Below are positions 13,101-24,277 of a stretch of DNA of 64,000 nt, in pieces. The notes under the pieces are model-generated. The model ran no database searches and was not told the origin of the DNA. It worked only from the letters and a program-made list of their open reading frames with translations. The stretch's first letter is position 1, and each line of letters opens with the position of its first letter. This DNA is from Edaphochlamys debaryana (Eukaryota; Chlorophyta; Chlorophyceae; Chlamydomonadales): contig JAEHOE010000022.1 of NCBI GenBank assembly GCA_016858145.1, positions 868,001 to 932,000 on the forward strand, given 5' to 3'. A program made the translations under genes and the position numbers.

Positions 13101-14194
13101 TCAGGAGTGAGCTCCGGCCCACGCCCGTGCCCCTTAACCTACGTGTGGTGGTATCCGTGTGGGGCTGTGGGCTACACGGAGGCTATGCCCCCCAGCCATC
13201 CCTCTCCATCCGCCCTCCAACCACCTTACAAGACCCTCCCCCGAGCCCCGCCCTTCGGAAGCCGTTCAACAGAGCCGTGAGACCCCGTGCGACTGCAGCT
13301 ACTCACCGGAGCTACTGAAGGGGCACCAGCACCGGCACGGCTTCGCTGGGGAGGTGCGTATGTACGGAGGTTGCAAGGTTGCGATGCGGGTGAGTAAAGG
13401 CCGGGATAAAACGAGAAGGCCGGGTTTCGTGTCGACGTGGCTGTTCGACAGGTGACGGTTCGACGTGTACGGCGGCCCGAGTGCGGACGGAGTGCCAGTC
13501 GAGACTCGAGAGCACGGCGCGAGTCATAACTGCGGGAATTCAGAGCCGCCCCTTTGCATCCGCTCATTGCGGTGTGCGCCCTGCTTCCCATCTCTCGCTG
13601 TCCTGTTCCGGTCGAAAGTTTGCGTGTACAACCACCATCGAAGGCCTGTCGATCCGGGAACCGCAGCTTTACAGGAGTGCAGCGCAGTTCACAGCGGGGT
13701 GCACATCCGCCCGAGGCCCAGACGTCCACCACGGCACTGCCCTCAAATCAGCGCGCCATGCCCAACCTGGCGTTCAACTGGCCGCAGCCCACGCCTGCTC
13801 CACTGACGCCTCGTACTCGCCAGAGAGAACTGTCCTCAGCACTGTGCACTCAACGCCCGCCACCCAACACAGTGAGGCCGCTGAGGCGCGTCGCTGCCAA
13901 TCTCGGTTGGGGGCGACCGCACTCTGGGCTCCTCCAGTGCCGCACCTGCAAACAGCTCGCGTCATCCTGCTATCGTGCCCAGCCATGCCGCTGCCACGAC
14001 CCCCATCTCAAACTCTACCTGCCGCCCACGGATTGCCCTCCCGCCCGAGCCTTACGCTGGGTGGGTTCAATCGCTCCCTCTTACCCGTGCCTTGGGCGGC
14101 GACACAGCGAGCCCCAAGCCATCCTCCGCCACCCATCCTCTCAACCACAGTAACCTCCACAGTACCACTACCGTAATATACAAAATGCAAGGCT
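10160..14194. other. 4-kb stretch without a recognisable gene
   Basis: Open frames of up to about 250 codons exist (minus 10471-11181 and 11577-12329, plus 13481-14176). None has a family signature, and frames on several strands overlap, as expected from GC bias. A short plus-strand frame around 12845-12992, with the peptide NLCEVEGFRERC, looks slightly more protein-like but cannot be linked to other exons. The region holds a diverged tandem duplication (11945-12360) and short degenerate repeats of GACATGCCG between about 12440 and 12645. The left end should contain the kinase promoter and the right end the MAK16 3' UTR. Confidence 0.5.
11945..12360. repeat. diverged tandem duplication, period about 250 bp
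   Basis: Three landmarks recur in the same order and spacing: GTCGCGCG(A/G)C at 11948 and 12198, AGCACA..GAGTAACGC at 11971 and 12222, and CGCGCGACGG at 12081 and 12329. Sequence between them has diverged strongly. I judged this by eye; a dot plot would settle it. Confidence 0.55.
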
Positions 14195-16938
14195 CTAGTG
14201 CATCTGGCGCGCCGCGGGCACACGCTCCTCCTCATACTCAATCTCAAGCTGCCGCCGCCGCTTGGCCGGCTGCGGCTGCCCTCGCCCCGCCGCCGCCTTG
14301 CCCTTGCCCTTGGCGGCGGCCGCCGCCGCGCCCTTCCCCCGCGGCGGCGGCCGGGCGGGTGCCGCTTTCCGTTTCCGTGACAGCGATGGCCCCTGGTCCT
14401 GGTCTGACCCGCCTTCCAAGTCGTCCTCTTCCGAGTCGTCGCCTTCCCCGCTGGCGCTGGCGGGCTCCTCGCTGCCCTCCTCGTCCTCGGCGCCGCCAGA
14501 AGACCCCGGCCCTTCGTCGTCGTCCTGAGGGCAAGGGGGATGCGGGAAAGGGGGGAGGTTGAGGACGGCGAGCGTGGGACGAAGTTGCGAACTTGGTAGC
14601 CTCCCAAACATCCCGGTGTGCAATGCACCGACGATTGACCACGCGCATCCAACACATGCAGCCGGGCGCCGTCCGCCGGGCGCTCCCAAGCCCCCACGAC
14701 CGCCGTCGCTGCCCCTCCGTCCCCTGCCGCCGCCGCTCACCTCCTCGTCGTCCTCCTCCCCCTCGTCGAACCCCTCCAGGTCCTCCATGTCCTCCTCGTC
14801 CAGCTCAACGTCCTCATCGTCCAGGTACTCGACCTGCGGGGGGGGGTGCGGTACGGGGGAGAGCAACAGCGTGAGTGCCAGTGTTTGACGGGGCTGTTGA
14901 CAGAAGGGGGATGCGCGGGTCGGAGCCAGGGCGTGGAGCTATGGCCTTATGGCTAGCTGACAAGCAATGCGTCGAGGGCGGACATGTGCATCGGATGCGT
15001 GTCGACTGGGCCATAGCGGGGCCTCAGCCAACGATTGTCACAACGCGCGTTCGATGTGGCGAGCAGCGGCCTCAGCCCGGCGGCACACTGGAAATAGCCG
15101 CCGAGCCCTGCCTCCCCCGAGGGAGAGGAGCCGCCCGCACAAAGCAAGCCATGTAAGACCCCAAAGGTTAGCCCCGCTGCATGCTGAACAAAGCTGCACA
15201 AGACAGCAAACGGCCGCTACTGCTGCCTTCTTGCTGCGCCCGGTGTGATTGCCCTGCCCTGCCCTGCCGCTGCTCCACAAACTCCTTCTCCGGCCAGGAG
15301 GGATCCCTTTCAAGTAGCGCCCCGCCCCTGCTTGACCTCCTCTCCTCCATCGCACCTCCTCCTCCTCCTCCTCGTCGTCATCCTCGTCTCCCGCCACGAA
15401 CTCCTCGCCCTCCAGCTCCTGCTCCTCCTCCTGCTCCGCCTCGTTCACGGCGCCCTGAGCGTCCAGAGCCTGCGGGACAGCAGGCAGGGGAGTGGGGGGG
15501 ATTGACGTCACAGACAGTGTGCGTTGCCACTGGGCGCAGCGGGCTCCACGCACAGCCCTGACGCGGGTAGCAGGGCAACTCGACGGACGAGGGTCCGCCC
15601 TGGTGATGACCCCGTACCCCGCACGCACGCTCCGGCCCCGCTAGCCCTCTAGCCCAGATGAGCGTGAGACCCCTTGCCCCACAAGGCCACTCCGCGCCTA
15701 CAGTTGACCCCACGCATCCCTCCATCCCCAGCGGCCTGCCCCTGCAGTCAAGCCCACGCTAGAGAGGGCCCCGCATGCTCCCCTCCCCCGTGCCCATCCC
15801 CGTGCACGTACCTTCTCGTACTGAGCCAGCGGGAAGTTGTAGATGTCGCCGTACGTACCGCTCTGCGTCGTGTTAGGGAGAGGGCAGTCGCATCAGGTTT
15901 CGGCTCCTAGCGCCCTTGCTGTTCCAGGTGCCACCCGCAACCTCTACAGTAGGCCCCGGCTTCATGCCAGGACCCTAGCGGCTGCACCACACAGCCCGGA
16001 CGCCGTGCAGGCTCCACCATGCAGACTCCAACAGAAGCCTAACCGTCGGACCGGCCACTCCGCCCCTCCGGCGTCCCCCCTCTGACGGCCCACCTGCAAC
16101 CGCTTCAGCAGCTCCTGCTCGATGCTCTTTTCGAGGTGCGCCGCCGCCTCGGCCTTGGCCTCCCGTTTCCGCTCCACCTTCTCCAGCCTGCGGGAAGGGC
16201 CAGGCGTGAGGCAAGGGCGGTCAGGGCTATAAAACAAAGCCAAGGGGGGGGCCGAAACGCCGGGCGCTTGTGGGGTGAGCCGTGAACAGAGGATCCCAAA
16301 CCCCCCGCACCGTTGGCCCCAACGGAACCCCACCCCCGCGCCGCCCCCATGCCCTCACTTGCGGTTGATGCCCACAAGCTTTGGTCGTGCCTTGACCTCC
16401 AGCCGCCGCATGCGAATGAGGTACTGCGTGATCTTGGTGAAGCGCTGCTTGTTTTTGTGCACCAGGAACTTGGGCCAGTACTGGAGGTGCTGGTCTAGCT
16501 GCTCCAGCGCCGCCGTGTAGTTCTTCTTTAGCCGAATCTTCTGCCACATGTTCTTGGGCGTGTGAGCCCGCTCTATCGTCTTCATAAGCAGGTAGCAGCG
16601 GCCATTCTCCTCTCGGATGGTCGCGTATCGGCTGTTTGCTAAGGGGCACGAGCTGCGGTTGCACAGTCCCGTGACGTTATACTCATTCCGGCAGAAGTTC
16701 TGCGTCTGCGTCTTGGCCCTAAAGCTGCAGTGGACATGGCCAACGACCTGCGTCCGCAGAGACCCCGGCACGCCGGACGGCGGTCATCACAGGTGGCGGC
16801 CACGCAGGACGGAGGCACACCAAGCAATAGCAAAGGCGCCCAGCACTCAAGCAGCGCCAGCAGCGTAGCGCCGCCGAGCGCGGCGGCCGCCGAGCCCTCG
16901 ACGGGACTTGCCTGCCAGATGACCTCGTCGTGCTGCAT
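14195..16938 (-). CDS. MAK16: MAK16 ribosome biogenesis factor (60S), 365 aa
   Basis: Exons on the minus strand: 16938-16912, 16747-16359, 16187-16094, 15862-15812, 15469-15356, 14833-14741, 14524-14195, totalling 1098 nt in phase. The N-terminal half is a near-textbook Mak16 domain: start MQHDEVIWQ, then [45 protein letters not shown] and [11 protein letters not shown]. The peptide [10 protein letters not shown] is also typical. The rest is an acidic Glu/Asp-rich region (about residues 190-300) and a basic Lys/Arg/Ala tail (SRKRK, KRRR) ending near EIEYEEE, as in other MAK16 proteins. The protein is longer than the roughly 300 aa of yeast and human because of the acidic and Ala/Lys-rich insertions. 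MAK16 is a nucleolar factor needed for pre-60S assembly. The 27-nt first exon ends at a GC donor (GCAAGT). It is transcribed away from RPS27. Confidence 0.96.
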
Positions 16939-17358
16939 ATTGCCTTATGCAGGCGGCCCTCAGGCCGCGGCGGTCGGGTTTGCGAGCAGAGACGAGGACT
17001 TTCGGGAAGATGCCGAAATGTTGGGGTCGGCCGGACGAGCGAATGCAGCAGGGGAGCAGGAGTTGTTTCAGTGCAGCAGATATAGCGAGAATGAATGCAG
17101 TTGCGAGGCTCAACGTAAACATGCATGAAGGGAGCCTGCATGAAGGGTGTCGCGATGGGGGTTCCCCCAAAAACAAGGGCCTGCGCCCTTTTGCAACACT
17201 CAATTCTAGTTGGGCACAGTTGTAAACGTCACAGGGCCGCCCCACACGTAGCCAGCCTGCCATTCTGCGTTTGGCCTGAGCGGGCCGGCCTGAATCTGCT
17301 CGCGTCCCCACTCGTTTAAAGCCAGGCCCAGACCGCGCCTTCCCGCCAAACCGTAAAA
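16939..17358. promoter_or_regulatory. shared upstream region of MAK16 and RPS27
   Basis: These 420 bp separate the start codons of two divergently transcribed ribosome-related genes and must contain both 5' UTRs and both promoters. I see no clear TATA box and cannot name any element. The bidirectional-promoter role is inferred from layout only. Confidence 0.5.
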
Positions 17359-18311
17359 ATGGTGCTGGCATCCGACATCGACCTTCTGAACCCTCCTCGA
17401 GGTCGGTCTTGCCCGCATCTCGGGAGGGAGCTTGCCGCGAGGGCACGGATGGCAGCCCCCGCATTCCCAGGAGCTTAGGCTTAGTGATCCAGCAAGTAGC
17501 CTGGCCTCGGACGTCCGCGGGGCGGTGCCCAGGCGTTGGCAAGCCGTGTCGCGCGCCGACGCCTTGTGCGTCGCCCTCGCGTCGTTCTCGCGGATGCCGG
17601 GCACCTGTGGTCGCATATCATGGGGTTAGGCGTGGTTACGGTGTGGCGCGCCAGCCGATAAAGCTTCCGGCTGGGCTTCAGGAAATGCCGCATCTGGGTG
17701 CGCGCGAAAACCCAAACCCCTGTCCACATATTGCCTCACCAGCGGCATATCTCTAGCTGTTGACGTTGCTTCTGTCGGAATGCTCGCACGTCCGGACCGT
17801 GCGACACCCACAGTCCTCCGCCCCCACGCATGATGCCCCACCCCATCCCACCCCGCAGCCCTGGAGCAACAGAAGAACAAGCGGAAGCGGCTCATCCAGT
17901 CTCCCAACAGCTTCTTCATGGTAAGTGCGGGCCTAGTCTTGTGGATCGACGCGGCATGCCAGGCGCATTGACTGCGGCCGTGGTCTTACTCTCGAACACC
18001 TGGTGCGCCTCTGCACTGCCCACAGGATGTCAAGTGCCAGGGCTGCTTCAACATCACGACGGTCTTCTCGCACTCCCAGCTAGTCATCACCTGCTCTTCG
18101 TGCGCATCTGTCCTGGGCACCCCTACGGGGGGCAAGGTTAGGTGAGCCTCGGGTCAGGCCAGGTTCCGATGGGAAAATGCCGTGAAATCCCGACTCGCGG
18201 TACAGCCGGTTGCACTGGCTGCCTCTCTCGCTGACGCTGCCCCCGCCACGTGCCGTTTGCCCCCTCTGTAGGCTGATGGAGGGCACTAGCTTCCGCCGGA
18301 AGACCGACTGA
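17359..18311 (+). CDS. RPS27: 40S ribosomal protein S27e, 86 aa
   Basis: Four exons: 17359-17401, 17859-17920, 18026-18141, 18272-18311, 261 nt in phase. The start is [13 protein letters not shown], followed by [21 protein letters not shown] in two pieces and the S27e core: CQGC at the first zinc knuckle, [11 protein letters not shown], then CSSC as the second knuckle, PTGGKVRL and the basic end FRRKTD. Length matches the family (84-86 aa). All four zinc-binding cysteines are present. Two usually conserved positions differ: the Cys after the second knuckle (VLC in most eukaryotes) is Gly, and the Cys in EGCSFRRK is Thr. This suggests a diverged paralogue, a fast-evolving lineage, or sequence error. 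It faces MAK16 across a 420-bp spacer. Confidence 0.95.
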
Positions 18312-19537
18312 GGGCCCTAGCTGGCGGCGATCGCGCCATGACAAGACGCGAGCTGAAAGGCCGATGACGCCTACGGATCGCCCATCCAGCAAGCCCGTCG
18401 TTGGCTTGCGGTTCGGCCTAGCGGCTCGCCGCCCGTAGGGCGGCCGCGGGGTTCACCAGCGGCAGGGCGGCGGGGCGGCAATGGCGTTTGCAGCAAGGCT
18501 TGCCGGCAGCCGGCAATGAGAGGTGGGGCAGCCGCCCATCTGGCGGGCGGCTCGTAGGAGTGACGGAGCTGGCGTGGAGGCGTGGAGTGAACCCCAAGCC
18601 TCACAGCCCCGGCCTCGAGCCGCATGACCCCGCGTGGCAGCGGCGGCCGTCGCCGACTGAGAAGAGTGACCCGGCGTGAGTCCTGGAGGAACAGGCGAGC
18701 AGGAGGCGCTTTTGTTTCGTGGCTTTGTACATCGAGAGTGCTCGCAAGGCACATGCGGGCACTTGGACTGGGGGCCGTTCTGGGCAGCTGGACTGGGCCT
18801 GCAGACTGAGCTAGCCACCGTCCCCCTCCAGTGCACGTGTGTATCTTCCATTGTTTTTGCGCGCATACGCGGCCTTTACCAGCTATGAAGGACCCGCTGT
18901 AGAGACTTCCAGTAGAGACTATGGCATCGCTCCATGCGGCATGATATGCAGGTCGAGTGTACAAGAGCTGTGTGCAGTAGCTAGTAGGAAATTGGCATGT
19001 GTACACTAAAGGGGGGGGTCCTCATTTGCGTCGCTGCTCTGGGGGCAGACGCGGGGTTTCAGCAAGGCGGCGTTGTGCGCGGGGCATGCAGGAGGCTGCG
19101 CTGTTGCAGAGCACAGCATGATGTAGATTTCGGTCGCCCCCGCGGGCCCCCGTTGTAAGCACCTGTAGTCTCTGGCCTTCGCCCCGCCCTAGCTGTGACC
19201 ATGCGTTCAGTCGGTTCAGGGGCACGCGCGTGGAGCGAGGGATGCGAGGCCGTCAGGACCGTTTCTTGACCCCTGGGCCTGCGCTTCCGGCGGGTACTTC
19301 CTTCGGGCGCAGTGGGACGACGACGCCAGGGCACTGCGCAAAAAGTCGTCACAAGCTTTCCCGAGTACAAGCCGCCCCCAGCAACCGCGCCCACTCGGCG
19401 CAGGAAAGCCCCAGCCGTCCGTCCGACCGGGGCGCTTGGCGGGACGCGCCTCGGTGTCGTGCGCCCCGCCCACGAACACCGGAGTTAGTTCCCAAGCGCT
19501 TACCCTTTCCATGTAGCACTTCGCCTTTGCTTTACAG
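18312..19537. other. RPS27 3' flank and possible first exon of next gene
   Basis: No complete gene is visible here. A TGTAA lies at 19154, far downstream of the RPS27 stop. An ATG at 19201 opens 17 codons to a possible donor (GTCAGG at 19252), in phase with the acceptor before 19538. It is therefore a candidate first exon of the following gene, but is unproven. Confidence 0.4.
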
Positions 19538-22500
19538 TTGTCAGCACGCGCTATCAAGCACACGGCTTCCCCGGAAGCGCCCAGGGCCGGCGCCACAGCC
19601 GGCGGCCCGAGCGCGCCCACTCCGCGCGCGGCACGGCGCCCTGCGGCGCTTCCGAGCGCAGCGACGTCGCTCGCCTCGGCTGCGCTGGTTGCGGCGGCTC
19701 GCGTGGCCGGAGTGCTTTGGCTGCTGCTGTCCCAGCTGCTGGCGGCGCTGGTCTCCGCAGCGCTCAAGCTCCCCCTGCCGTGGCGCCGCGAGCGAGCCAC
19801 GCTACAAAGGGTGAGCGTTGCACCCTGGGCTGTGTCGAGTACGGGGGGGGGGGGGGTTGTGTCCCGCTTAGGTGCCTACCCTCGCCCTTTCCCTCAGCCC
19901 CCGCCGCAACAGCAGTCCCCGGCGCGCCGCAGGTGTTACGATCCGTTTTAGGCTCGAGGTCAAGTGGTATCAAACTTTCCCCCGTCCCCACTCAGCCCTC
20001 CACCCGCCCGCAGCCCCCGCCGCAACGGCAACCCCCCGGCTCACCTTCGGCGGCCGCGCCACCGCCACCGCCGTTGACGCCGCAGCGGCGGGCGGCGGCG
20101 GCGGAGCCTATGGCGTCGCAATCCGAAGCGCCGCCCCCCGGCGCCGCCGCCGCCGCCAGTGCGGCCGCCGCCAGCCCCGTCCCGGCGCCCTTCCGCACTG
20201 GACGACGACGACCCGCCACGGACGCCCCGGCTGGTCCCGTGTCCCCCGTTCCCGCTGTGCCGGCCGCCAGCGCACTCTACTGCAGCCCCGTCAACCGTGT
20301 GACTGCAAGCTTCAAACTTATCTCTCGTGACGACCCGCTGCCGCTGGCGCAGCAACAACAACAGCAGCAGCAGCTTCAGCAACGACAGCGATCCAGACGT
20401 GCCTCGGCGCGGGCAGGGCCCAGTGACGGCGGCGGTGACGGCAACGATGGCGACGGCGGCGGCAACGATGGCGGCGGCGGCGGCGGCGGCGGCGGCAGCC
20501 ACGCCAGGTTCGTGGAGGAGGCCGAGCGCGCGACGGCGGCGGCGCTGCGGGCTCTGGACCGGGAGCTGGCGGCGTTGCAGCGAAACAGAGGCGCCGCCGC
20601 AGCCGCCGCTGGTGCTGCTCCTGCGGCCGCTGGAGGTGCCGCCGCCGCCTCCGCCGCCGGTAGTGGCGCCGCCGCGGCTGGACGCGCCAGCGGCTCCTCC
20701 TCTAGTGCGGAGGCGGCTGCGCAACAGACAGAGCCAGCGGCGTCGGTAGCGGCAGCGGAGCAGCCCCAGTCCGCCGTGACGGCGCCGCTGCCTGAGCTGC
20801 CCCGCTCCGCCGCCGCCGCCGCCGCAGCAGCCGCTCCGTCGCTGCGGCAGCACTCGGCGCCGGCGCTGACCCTGGCCCAACTGACTGCGGTGCCGGGCTG
20901 CGTGCGCCTGGTCCTGCAGCTGGCGGAGGTGGGCCCCGACAGCCCGCCGACGGAGGCTGCCGCGATGAGCCGCGATGGAGCCCGCGATGCAAGTCGCGAC
21001 GGTGGTGGCGGCGGCGGCGGAGGTGGATTAGGCGAAGGAGGAAGGGGCGAGCCAGCGGCGCCGCCCCCCGACCTGCGGGAATGGCTCGCGGAGGCGCTGC
21101 TGCCGGAGCTGGAGGCGGCGGGCTTCCGGGCCGTGCCCAGCGACGAGACGGCGCTAGCGGCGGCGGCGGCGTCGGTGGCAGCGAGTGGTGCTGGCGGCCA
21201 CGTCCCGGGTCGGGTAGGCGGAGGTGACGGTGCGGCTGCCGCTGAGGTGCTGTCATGGCAGGCGGCGGTGCGCCCCGAGCCCCCACTCATGACCGGTCCC
21301 TGGGCAGCAGACTCAAGCGTCGCCGCTAAGGATTTTGCCGCCGCGGCGTCAGGTGACGCTAGTGCATGTGGGTCGGCGGCAAGCCCTGCGCAACACGCGG
21401 GCAAGCTGGGCATCCTCCTGCCCCAGCGCCTGCTGACGGCGGCCCGCTCCTCCGGCCTCCGCCGCCTTGCCGTCGCCGTCACCAGCGGTGGCCGCCTGCT
21501 GCTGCAGGCGCCGCTGCCACTGCCGCCGCCACCGCCTCCGCCGCTGGAGGCCATGTCTGGGCGGGTGCTGTCAGCCCTCCCAAGCGCCACCGCTGCCGCA
21601 GTCGCTGCCGCCGACACTCCCTCCTCAGCACCGGCGGCCGTGATGCTGCCTCTGCCGGAGGTCGCGTGCCGCCAGCTCCTGGGCGCAACAGCCGACCGCT
21701 CAGGGAAGTCCATCTTAGCCGACACGTCTGCATCGTCCGTTGCTTCCGCACGGGAAGCCGAGGGCCCAACTGACGAAGCCGCCTGCGCCCCCGCCGGCGC
21801 CGGGGCCGCTTCGGCTGAGGCTTCTTGGAGCCCGAGTGCGTCGGCGGGCGGCGGCCGGGCAGGCCAGGGCTGGGCGCAGCTGGAGCTGCACCTCCTGGGG
21901 CGCTGGGGACCGGGCCCTGACGGCGGCGACCCCAACGGCGGTGACGGTGATGGAACCTGCGACGGCGCTAATGGTGATGCCGACCGCGCGCAACGCCGCG
22001 GGGTGGACGGGGAGAGCCCAGCAGATGGTGACGGAGTGCCGGCTGACGGCGGCAGCGGCGGCGAGGGGGCGCAGGCCGAGGCGGAGGTGCTGCTTGCCTG
22101 CCTGGAGGTGCCCCTGCTGCCGCCAGGGCCGGCGGCGGAGCTGGCGGCGCTGTGGGGCCGCATGCGGCAGGACGCAGCGGCGGCGGCGGCACGGGCTGCG
22201 GCGGCGGCGGCGGCGGGCGATAGGATCGCTATGGCGGCCGCGGCGGCGGCTGGCGGCGCCGTCAGCGGGCTGACGCAGACGGACGTGGTGGAGGCGGAGG
22301 ATAACGCGCCAGCGAGGCTGGCGGCGGCGGCGGCTGAGGCTGACGTCAGCGTATACGCGTCCAGCTTTGCGCCGCTGCTGCGAGACCTACTGCTCTGCCA
22401 CCGCTCTGCCGCCGCCACAATTCACGCCGCCGCCACTCATGCCGCCGCCGCGACCGCCGATGAGGCTAGGAATGGCGCCGCCGCAAGCGGCTCTGGCGGC

Positions 22501-23632
22501 TCTGAATTTAACGACGACGAGCAGGCAGCCGGCACGCCGTCGCTGCCGCCGCCGCCGCGGCCCCCGGACGCCTATGGAGCCATGGCCACGGAAGCGGCGA
22601 TGGCGGCGGCGGTGCTGCCCGCCTTGCGCCGCTTCCTCGAAGCTCACCGCCTCAGCGCCTGCCTCGCGGAGCTAGCGGGCACGGCGCCGCCACTGCTGCC
22701 GCCGCCGCCGCCGCCGCCACAACCAGCTGCGCCGCCGCCAGCCCTGCCGCTGCCGCCAGCTGCAGCTGTCGTGGAACCGCCAGCAGCTCCTTCCCCGCCT
22801 GCGCAGCTGCACCGGGCCTCCTCGGCCTCCTCGCCCAGATCAGAGACTCCCCGATCACCAACACCGCCTGCCGCGACCCCGCCCGGCCCATCCCCGTCCC
22901 CGTTCCTCACCTTCCCAGCCCCAGCTTCGGCCCTAGCCCCCGCCCCCGCCTCAAGCCCCGCCCAGCAGACCTCTGCCACCACCGCTTCCGTCGCCTCAGC
23001 TGCGCTATGGGCGACGCTCCGGGCCAGATTCGCGGACCCCCGCACAGAGGCCGCCTACCAAGCCTGGCGTACGCCCGGTCTCCTGGGGACCGACTGCCTG
23101 ACGGTGGGGGCGGCGCTGCTGCTGTGGTGCTGTATGGCCGTACACCTGGCGGTCAAGGGCGAGGGCGGCATGGGCAGCAAGCTGAGGTCCTTCGCGCTCT
23201 TCCTCGCCGCCGACATTGCGCCCTGCGCCGCCGCCGGGCGGATGGCGCTGGCGGCGCTGCGGCTGCGGCACTGGGCGGCGGGGCGGCGGTGGTGGTGGTT
23301 CGCGGCTGTGCGCCGACGCCAAGGCGACCGCCCGCCGCTGAGCTCCGCCATCCCCGCTGGAAATGCTGGCGGCATTGGCGGTGGCGGCGGCGGCAGTGCG
23401 GGTGACGGAGGCGGAGGCAGCGGAGGCGGTGACTGCGCGGTCACGGACCTGGCGGCCGTCGCCTGGGCGCGGGAGCTGGCGGCGGTGGCGGCGGCGGCGC
23501 CGCTGCTGACGGAGGCGGCGGCGCGGTACGTGGCGGCGCCGCTGCCGATCGCCGTACTGCAGCGGCCGCTGGCGGCGGCGGTGTTTTTGCTGCACCGCGC
23601 CGTCTGGCCGACGGCGGCGATGCAGCTGGGGC

Positions 23633-23664
<32 letters not shown>

Positions 23665-24277
23665 GCCGCCCCGGAGGTGGCCATTCTGGGGCAGATGGTG
23701 AGGCTTGCGCCGGTGAGGCTTCAGCAGCCGCAGGTGGGGTGACGTGGGCACCCGTCGGGTTGCAGATCGCGGCAGTAGCGGGCCTCACGACGACTTCCGC
23801 CTTATTTGGAGCTTGCTGCGACATGTCGTCCTTGCGTGGTCGTGCTGCTTGGCTCTGCGGCTTTAACGACTCTGCCCTTCCCACCTTGGTCCCCTGCAGG
23901 GCTGGGCAGCCGGCAGGCAGCTGGCGTGCGTGCTGTGCGCCAAGGCCGCGGGGCTCGTGCTGTGCGGCGCCATGTGCTATGCCTCGAGGTCTCAATTCCT
24001 GCGCGCCATGCAGGCCGCGGGGCCTGGGGCGGAGGCGGCGCCTGCGCCGGGGGCAGTAAGGGCGGAGGAGCCAGCGGAGGCCAAGGCGGAGGCGGAGGCG
24101 AGGGAGGAGGTGGAGGTGGACGAGACGAAGGTAGCGGGGGCTAAGATGGTCACGTTTCAGGCGGGCGTGGCAGCTGGGCCGGGGGATGGGATCATGGCAC
24201 AAGGGGAGGCCGCGGCGGGTAACCATCTTGGCGCCCACGGCCCTTCCAGGCCGGCGCTTGTGCTCCCACAGAACTGA
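19538..24277 (+). CDS. very large Ala-rich putative membrane protein, 5' end uncertain
   Basis: Unrecognised. Exons that fit: 19538-19810 (directly after a TTTACAG acceptor), 20014-23697 and 23900-24277, all in phase, giving at least 1444 residues. The first exon encodes a hydrophobic helix (around AGVLWLLLSQLLAAL). The middle exon is dominated by Ala, Gly, Pro and Ser with (CAG/CAA)n Gln and GGC Gly runs. Its C-terminal third becomes ordered: a FADPRTEAAYQAW motif, then hydrophobic helices around GAALLLWCCMAVHLAV and LFLAADIAPCAAAG. The last exon adds another helix (AAGLVLCGAMCYA) and a charged Glu/Lys/Ala tail. This looks like a multi-pass membrane protein with a long disordered N-terminal region. 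The start codon is not determined; 19201 is a candidate. The run-rich exon is open in several frames, so coding evidence there rests on splice phase and the terminal helices. Confidence 0.62.
19898..20028 (+). repeat. duplicated acceptor in the intron before the large exon
   Basis: The acceptor and exon start CAGCCCCCGCCGCAAC at 20011 has an earlier copy at 19895, 116 bp upstream inside the intron. Only the second keeps phase with the preceding exon. Confidence 0.7.

Noticed and set aside
13481..14176. 231-codon plus-strand frame near the MAK16 3' end
   Set aside because: Pro/Thr/Ser/His-rich, overlaps a second similar frame, and shows no exon partners. More likely non-coding C-rich DNA.
20376..22418. 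680-codon minus-strand open frame opposite the large Ala-rich exon
   Set aside because: It is the antisense image of GCN/GGN codon runs. It has no splice-consistent neighbours or domain, and the plus frame joins two hydrophobic exons in phase.
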